A stretch of 9,411 nt of DNA from an uncultured Bacillota bacterium (GTDB taxonomy: Bacteria; Bacillota; Clostridia; Christensenellales; QAND01): assembly GCA_905208455.1 (NCBI GenBank), contig CAJLPK010000063.1:1-9411 (forward strand), written 5' to 3'. The notes beneath the pieces were generated by a model. It had not been told where the DNA came from, searched no databases, and saw nothing but the letters and a program-made list of their open reading frames with translations. The position numbers and the translations under genes were made by a program. Below, piece after piece: positions 6,968-9,411 of the stretch. Each line of letters starts with the position of its first letter. Positions within the stretch are counted from its first letter, which is position 1.

Positions 6968-7275
6968 CACTGGAGGCCTTGCACAAAATACTGCAAACAA
7001 CGGGCTATCCGGCAGCCTATCGCTTTTTTGCAAAGCGGCAGGAGCCGCCTTTTCTATGCTATCAGGTAGCCTATACCCGCAACCTGGGGGCGGACGATGC
7101 AGTTTGGCAAAAAATCAACCATATACAAATTGAGCTGTATACAAGGAAGAAAGACTTGGCGGCGGAGCAGAAGCTGGAAAATGCGCTGACCGAGGCAGGG
7201 CTTTTTTTCAATGCGGAAGAAACGTATATCGATACGGAAAAAATCTATCAACGAATCTATGAAATAGAGGTGTAA
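6964..7275 (+). CDS. Tail terminator/completion-like protein
   Basis: A 103-residue protein found in many Gram-positive siphophages just before the major tail protein, where it caps the tail tube and contacts the head. Visible family segments are GYPAAYRFFAKRQEPPFLCY (14-33), ADDAVWQKINHIQIELYT (43-60), LAAEQKLENALTEAG and the final DTEKIYQRIYEIEV. The 'YQK.N.VQIELYT..KD...E..LE..L' style pattern is typical. No free ribosome site: GGGG directly precedes ATG 6964, so initiation is probably coupled to the upstream gene. The precise role as terminator rather than another neck component is inferred from order. Confidence 0.8.
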   Translation: MTLEALHKILQTTGYPAAYRFFAKRQEPPFLCYQVAYTRNLGADDAVWQKINHIQIELYTRKKDLAAEQKLENALTEAGLFFNAEETYIDTEKIYQRIYEIEV

Positions 7276-7277
7276 AC

Positions 7278-7847
7278 ATGGCGACAGCTGAAAAACTGTA
7301 TTACGGCCTGGACAAGGCCGGCTATGCTGTGCTGACGGACCAGGACGCCGGCACATACGAAGACATTGTGATGATGCCGGGCGCGGTGAGCTTAACGCTG
7401 GAGCAGCAGGGCGAAGTGACCAAGGTATACGCAGACAATATCGTTTGGTACCAGACCGCAAGCAACAACGGGTACGAGGGGGATCTGGAGATCATGGCGG
7501 TCCCGGATTCATTTTTGACGGATGTGATGGGGCAGACGCTGGACGATACGGACAAGGTATTGATGGAAAAGGATACCGACCAAACCAAGCCGTTTGGGTT
7601 TGTGTTCCGGGTGAAAAACGACATCAACAATACCTGCCATGTGTTTTACAACTGCACGGCCACACGGCCCAGCGTGGGCGGCGCAACGCAGGAGGAGAGC
7701 TTTGAGGCGACGACACAGACCATCACGATCTCGGCGGTATCGCTGCCGCAGGCGGGGCTGGTAAAGGCCAAGACAACGGCAGAGACCGAGGAAGCAAAGA
7801 AAACGGCGTGGTTTACGTCCATTTGGAAGCCGGGCGCAGGCGCATAA
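7278..7847 (+). CDS. Major tail protein, phi13 type
   Basis: A 189-residue tail tube subunit of the phi13/TP901 branch. Signatures are KLYYGLDKAGYAVLTD (6-21), MMPGAVSLTLEQQGEV, VWYQTASNNGYEGDLEIMAV (56-75, the strongest hallmark), FGFVFRVKN, and a late segment with GGATQEESFEATTQTITISA. It polymerises into the hollow tail tube around the tape measure. No extra Ig domain is attached and no slippery site is evident at the end. ATG 7278 follows GAGGTG (7267-7272). Length is normal for the short form. Confidence 0.93.
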   Translation: MATAEKLYYGLDKAGYAVLTDQDAGTYEDIVMMPGAVSLTLEQQGEVTKVYADNIVWYQTASNNGYEGDLEIMAVPDSFLTDVMGQTLDDTDKVLMEKDTDQTKPFGFVFRVKNDINNTCHVFYNCTATRPSVGGATQEESFEATTQTITISAVSLPQAGLVKAKTTAETEEAKKTAWFTSIWKPGAGA

Positions 7848-7857
7848 GGGAGACAGA

Positions 7858-8178
7858 ATGGAAAAGACAATCAAGATCGGGCATCAGGAGGTAACGCTGC
7901 GGGCGACCGCAGCGGTGCCCTACCTGTATAGAGAAGAATTTGGGCAGGATATGCTCGTGGATATGGCGGAGACGAACAGCAGAGGCAATACGGCGTTGTT
8001 TACACGCCTGGCCTATATCATGGCCAAGCATGCGGACAAGGCGCAGGTGCCGGAGAACATTGTGGATTGGCTGGATGGATTCGAGACCTTTGACATTTAC
8101 CAGGCCATCCCGGCCATCATGGAGGCCTGGGGGCTAAACCAGCAAACAACGGCAAAAAGCAAAAAAAAAGCAGGCTGA
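7858..8178 (+). CDS. Tail assembly chaperone, G form
   Basis: A 106-residue chaperone corresponding to lambda gpG and HK97 gp13, which binds the tape measure during tail assembly. It opens with a β-hairpin (KTIKIGHQEVTLRATAAVP), then helices with YLYREEFGQDML, TRLAYIMAKHADKAQ and WLDGFETFDIYQAIPAIMEA. The C-terminus KSKKKAG is encoded over a run of nine A, where ribosomes can slip to the -1 frame to make the longer GT form. AGGGAG precedes ATG 7858. It directly follows the major tail gene. Confidence 0.88.
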   Translation: MEKTIKIGHQEVTLRATAAVPYLYREEFGQDMLVDMAETNSRGNTALFTRLAYIMAKHADKAQVPENIVDWLDGFETFDIYQAIPAIMEAWGLNQQTTAKSKKKAG

Positions 8179-8354
8179 CCACACGCCCCTATACCACGGG
8201 GCTGTTTATGCTGCGGTGCGTGCAGCTCGGCCTGTCTGTCAGCGATTTGGAAAAGCTGACGCTGGGCATGGCGTATGACATGATGACAGAATACAACAAC
8301 GACGATGTGCAGTACCCTTACATCGCTACGCAGGAGGATATGGACAGGCTGTAA
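7858..8354 (+). CDS. Tail assembly chaperone, GT form made by -1 frameshift
   Basis: Slipping by -1 at the A9 run (8161-8169) fuses the first 104 residues of the G form to a 61-residue T segment read from 8169, stopping with TAA at 8352-8354; predicted total 165 residues. The T segment reads SRLTTRPYTTGLFMLRC, then LSVSDLEKLTLGMAYDMMTE, then YPYIATQEDMDRL, a pattern known from the second chaperone ORF of Gram-positive phages ('YPY.ATQEDID'). It has no ATG with a ribosome site near its beginning, so frameshifting is the natural way to express it. G-T frameshifting is nearly universal in siphophages. The efficiency here is unknown. Confidence 0.85.
8161..8169 (+). promoter_or_regulatory. -1 programmed frameshift slippery site
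   Basis: Nine A residues form in-frame AAA AAA AAA, containing the heptamer A AAA AAA (8163-8169). Both tRNAs can re-pair after a one-base backward slip. The 0 frame stops at 8176-8178, soon after the slip, while the -1 frame stays open to 8354 and encodes a recognisable T domain. Confidence 0.85.
8185..8202 (+). promoter_or_regulatory. Small hairpin downstream of the slippery site
   Basis: GCCCC (8185-8189) and GGGGC (8198-8202) form a perfect 5-bp GC stem with an 8-base loop, starting 16 bases after the slippery run. It might stimulate the frameshift, but the spacing is longer than the usual 5-9 bases, and lambda-like G-T sites often work without any structure. It could be chance. Confidence 0.3.
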
Positions 8355-8361
8355 GCTGGGA

Positions 8362-8391
8362 TTGTCAACAGGCCGGTCCACCGCGTATAAT
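8362..8391 (+). promoter_or_regulatory. Sigma70/SigA-type promoter for the moron gene
   Basis: TTGTCA (8362-8367) and a perfect TATAAT (8386-8391) are separated by 18 bp, within the accepted range. Only one base of the -35 box departs from TTGACA. It starts 7 bases after the chaperone stop and lies about 30 bp before the start codon of the next gene, so it would produce a short leader with a strong ribosome site. It would let the gene be expressed from a quiescent prophage, apart from the late operon. Confidence 0.72.
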
Positions 8392-8421
8392 TGCCATAGA
8401 ATGGTTAGGGGGGCGATGTAT

Positions 8422-8913
8422 ATGAGTGGTATCGATGATTTTGAAAGGAGCATGATACGCAGCAAGGTGTTTCATTCCCTGTTTCCGTTTTTAAGCGGCT
8501 GCATCGTGCTGTTTGTGGCCTATGTGATCCTGTTCGGCGGAGGCGACAAAACGCCGGATAAAACGCTGGACAAAGCGCCGTCCGTCGGGACGACCTACAT
8601 AGAAACCACAGAGGAACGGGAGCTAACGGATGCGGAGGTCAGCAGCATCAAGGCAAGCACGCTGGATTGGATCCAGGATGCGGTGGATACCGACGTCCTT
8701 GATTTTGCAGCGGCGGACTGGTCCGGGGATGTCCAGGCAGACGGAAGCATTTTGGTGGTGGCCCTGGATTTTGACACCTTTGTCGCCTGCGGGATCTCGC
8801 TGGTAGAGGTAGACGGAACGCTGACGCCCTATTATGTGTCGCTCACGGAGCATGGGAAAGAAACGGAGACCCTATACGAAGATTGGGATTTGAAAAGACA
8901 AAGCGAGAAATAG
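8422..8913 (+). CDS. Single-pass membrane protein, probable moron (possible superinfection exclusion)
   Basis: A 163-residue protein of no recognised family. Layout: a short charged N-terminus (residues 1-15, with RSMIRSK just before the membrane), one hydrophobic segment about 16-38 (VFHSLFPFLSGCIVLFVAYV), a linker of three DKTP/DKTL/DKAP repeats (42-53), then an acidic α/β domain (about 54-163). The positive-inside rule puts the large domain outside the membrane. Start choice: AGGGGGG (8407-8413) is 8 bases from ATG 8422 but only 2 from ATG 8416; an upstream in-frame start at 8305 lies inside the chaperone T frame and before the promoter. The gene has its own promoter and terminator and sits between tail chaperone and tape measure, the same place as the HK97 gp15 moron, a membrane superinfection-exclusion protein. 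That function is inference by position and topology; no sequence similarity is claimed. Confidence 0.8.
   Translation: MSGIDDFERSMIRSKVFHSLFPFLSGCIVLFVAYVILFGGGDKTPDKTLDKAPSVGTTYIETTEERELTDAEVSSIKASTLDWIQDAVDTDVLDFAAADWSGDVQADGSILVVALDFDTFVACGISLVEVDGTLTPYYVSLTEHGKETETLYEDWDLKRQSEK
8545..8580 (+). repeat. Three tandem 12-bp repeats coding the linker
   Basis: Copies GACAAAACGCCG, GATAAAACGCTG and GACAAAGCGCCG lie end to end, in frame, encoding DKTP, DKTL and DKAP. They link the membrane segment to the outer domain. Differences between copies are two bases at most from the first. Such repeats can change in number by slippage and alter linker length. Confidence 0.75.
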
Positions 8914-8924
8914 CGAAAATAATG

Positions 8925-8952
8925 AAAAAGCGCCCGGACAGGGTGCTTTTTT
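8925..8952 (+). terminator. Intrinsic terminator after the moron gene
   Basis: AAAAAGCGCCC (8925-8935), loop GGACA, and GGGTGC followed by six T (8941-8952) form an 11-bp stem with one G-U pair, the lower five pairs being A-T. It lies 12 bases after the stop of the membrane-protein gene and 24 bases before the tape-measure start. The A-run on the left could also make it work on the other strand. Confidence 0.85.
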
Positions 8953-8976
8953 CATGTGCAAAAGGCGGGAGAAGAG

Positions 8977-9411
8977 ATGGCAGGAAGCATCAAGGGGATC
9001 ACCGTAGAGATCGGCGGGGATACCACAGCGCTGTCCAAAGCGCTGAGCGGCATCAATAAGGAGATCAGCGGCACGCAAAAGCAGCTCAGAGAGGTGGAAA
9101 AGCTGCTGAAGCTGGACCCGAAGAATACAGAGCTGCTGGCGCAAAAGCAGCGCTTGCTGGGCGAAGCGATTACGGAGACCAGCACCAAGCTGGACGCGCT
9201 AAAGCAGGCGGAGGCCAAGGCGCAGGCGCAGTTCAAAAAAGGAGAACTGAGCCGGCAGGAATATGAGAAGCTACAGCGCGAGGTCATTGCCACCGAGCAA
9301 AAGCTGCAAAGCCTGGCGAATCAGGCCAGCAAGAGCAAAAGGGCGCTGGAAAATATCTCAAGCGCGGCAGGGAATGTATCGGATAAGCTGGGCAAGGTGA
9401 GCAGCAAGCTG
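8977..9411 (+). CDS. Tail tape measure protein, N-terminal part (cut by window end)
   Basis: The first 145 codons of the tape measure, which sets tail length and is later released into the cell on infection. The opening SIKGITVEIGGDTTALSKAL (4-23) followed by KQLREVEKLLKLDP and NTELLAQKQRLLGEAI is the standard N-terminus of Gram-positive phage tape measures. The rest is long heptad-like helix rich in Lys, Glu, Gln and Ala (about 25-125). ATG 8977 has GGGAG at 8967-8971. No stop occurs before the window end; such proteins usually run to many hundreds of residues. A terminator lies just upstream, so its transcription must read through or be antiterminated. Confidence 0.93.
   Translation, partial: MAGSIKGITVEIGGDTTALSKALSGINKEISGTQKQLREVEKLLKLDPKNTELLAQKQRLLGEAITETSTKLDALKQAEAKAQAQFKKGELSRQEYEKLQREVIATEQKLQSLANQASKSKRALENISSAAGNVSDKLGKVSSKL

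Noticed and set aside
8305..8421. N-terminal extension of the membrane protein to an upstream in-frame ATG
   Set aside because: It lies in the chaperone T segment, upstream of the promoter, and has no comparable ribosome site; its residues look like out-of-frame sequence.
8490..8501. Lipobox-like LSGC at residues 24-27 of the membrane protein
   Set aside because: Residues after the Cys (IVLFVAYVILF) stay hydrophobic, unlike a lipoprotein, and the pre-Cys hydrophobic part is short. A plain membrane anchor is the simpler reading.
1..9411. tRNA genes, CRISPR arrays, insertion sequences, att sites
   Set aside because: I read both strands for cloverleaf-like, regularly spaced repeat or transposase signals and saw none; single-window reading cannot fully exclude degenerate ones.

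Overview
This window is the head-packaging and head-to-tail morphogenesis block of a tailed phage or prophage of the HK97-fold, siphovirus type. All recognisable genes lie on the + strand, tightly packed with ATGA or short overlaps. The protein families (P27-type small terminase, Terminase_1 large subunit, phi13-type major tail protein, a tape-measure N-terminus), the strong GGAGG-like ribosome sites and the small genes beside them are typical of Firmicutes phages, most likely from a Clostridia-like host with moderate to high GC. The host assignment is inference. No integrase, lysis or regulatory genes are in view, so prophage and free phage cannot be told apart.

Layout. Positions 1-148 hold no confident gene. 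They contain half of a possible bidirectional terminator at the left edge and a short minus-strand reading frame that looks like a broken microprotein. Then come a small Cys-rich protein (149-352), an HNH endonuclease (349-645), and a C/G-tract-rich stretch that is a cos-site candidate (about 660-765). Packaging and capsid genes follow: small terminase (770-1111), large terminase (1104-2759), portal (2777-3961), prohead protease (3945-4568) and major capsid protein (4570-5694). An Ig-like protein (5691-6002) overlaps the capsid stop. Next are the connector genes: gp6-like adaptor (6007-6291), head-closure protein (6278-6580), HK97 gp10-like protein (6581-6967) and tail terminator-like protein (6964-7275). 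Last are the major tail protein (7278-7847), the tail assembly chaperone with a -1 frameshift extension (7858-8178 and on to 8354), a membrane-protein gene (8422-8913), and the tape measure, cut by the window end (8977-9411).

How it works together. HNH plus terminase cut and pump DNA through the portal. The protease matures a capsid protein that carries its own N-terminal scaffold. The four connector genes close the head and join the tail. The frameshifted chaperone (G and GT forms) folds tail subunits around the tape measure.

The least ordinary parts are three. First, the 8422-8913 gene has its own near-consensus promoter (TTGTCA, 18 bp, TATAAT) and its own hairpin terminator. It sits between tail chaperone and tape measure, the position of the HK97 gp15 superinfection-exclusion moron, and encodes a single-pass membrane protein of unknown family. 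Second, the Ig-like gene starts on the capsid stop codon in the -1 frame next to a G5 run, with no well-spaced ribosome site, so some capsid subunits may carry an Ig-like extension. Third, the chaperone -1 frameshift site (A9 run) is clear and adds a 61-residue T segment that simple ORF calling misses.
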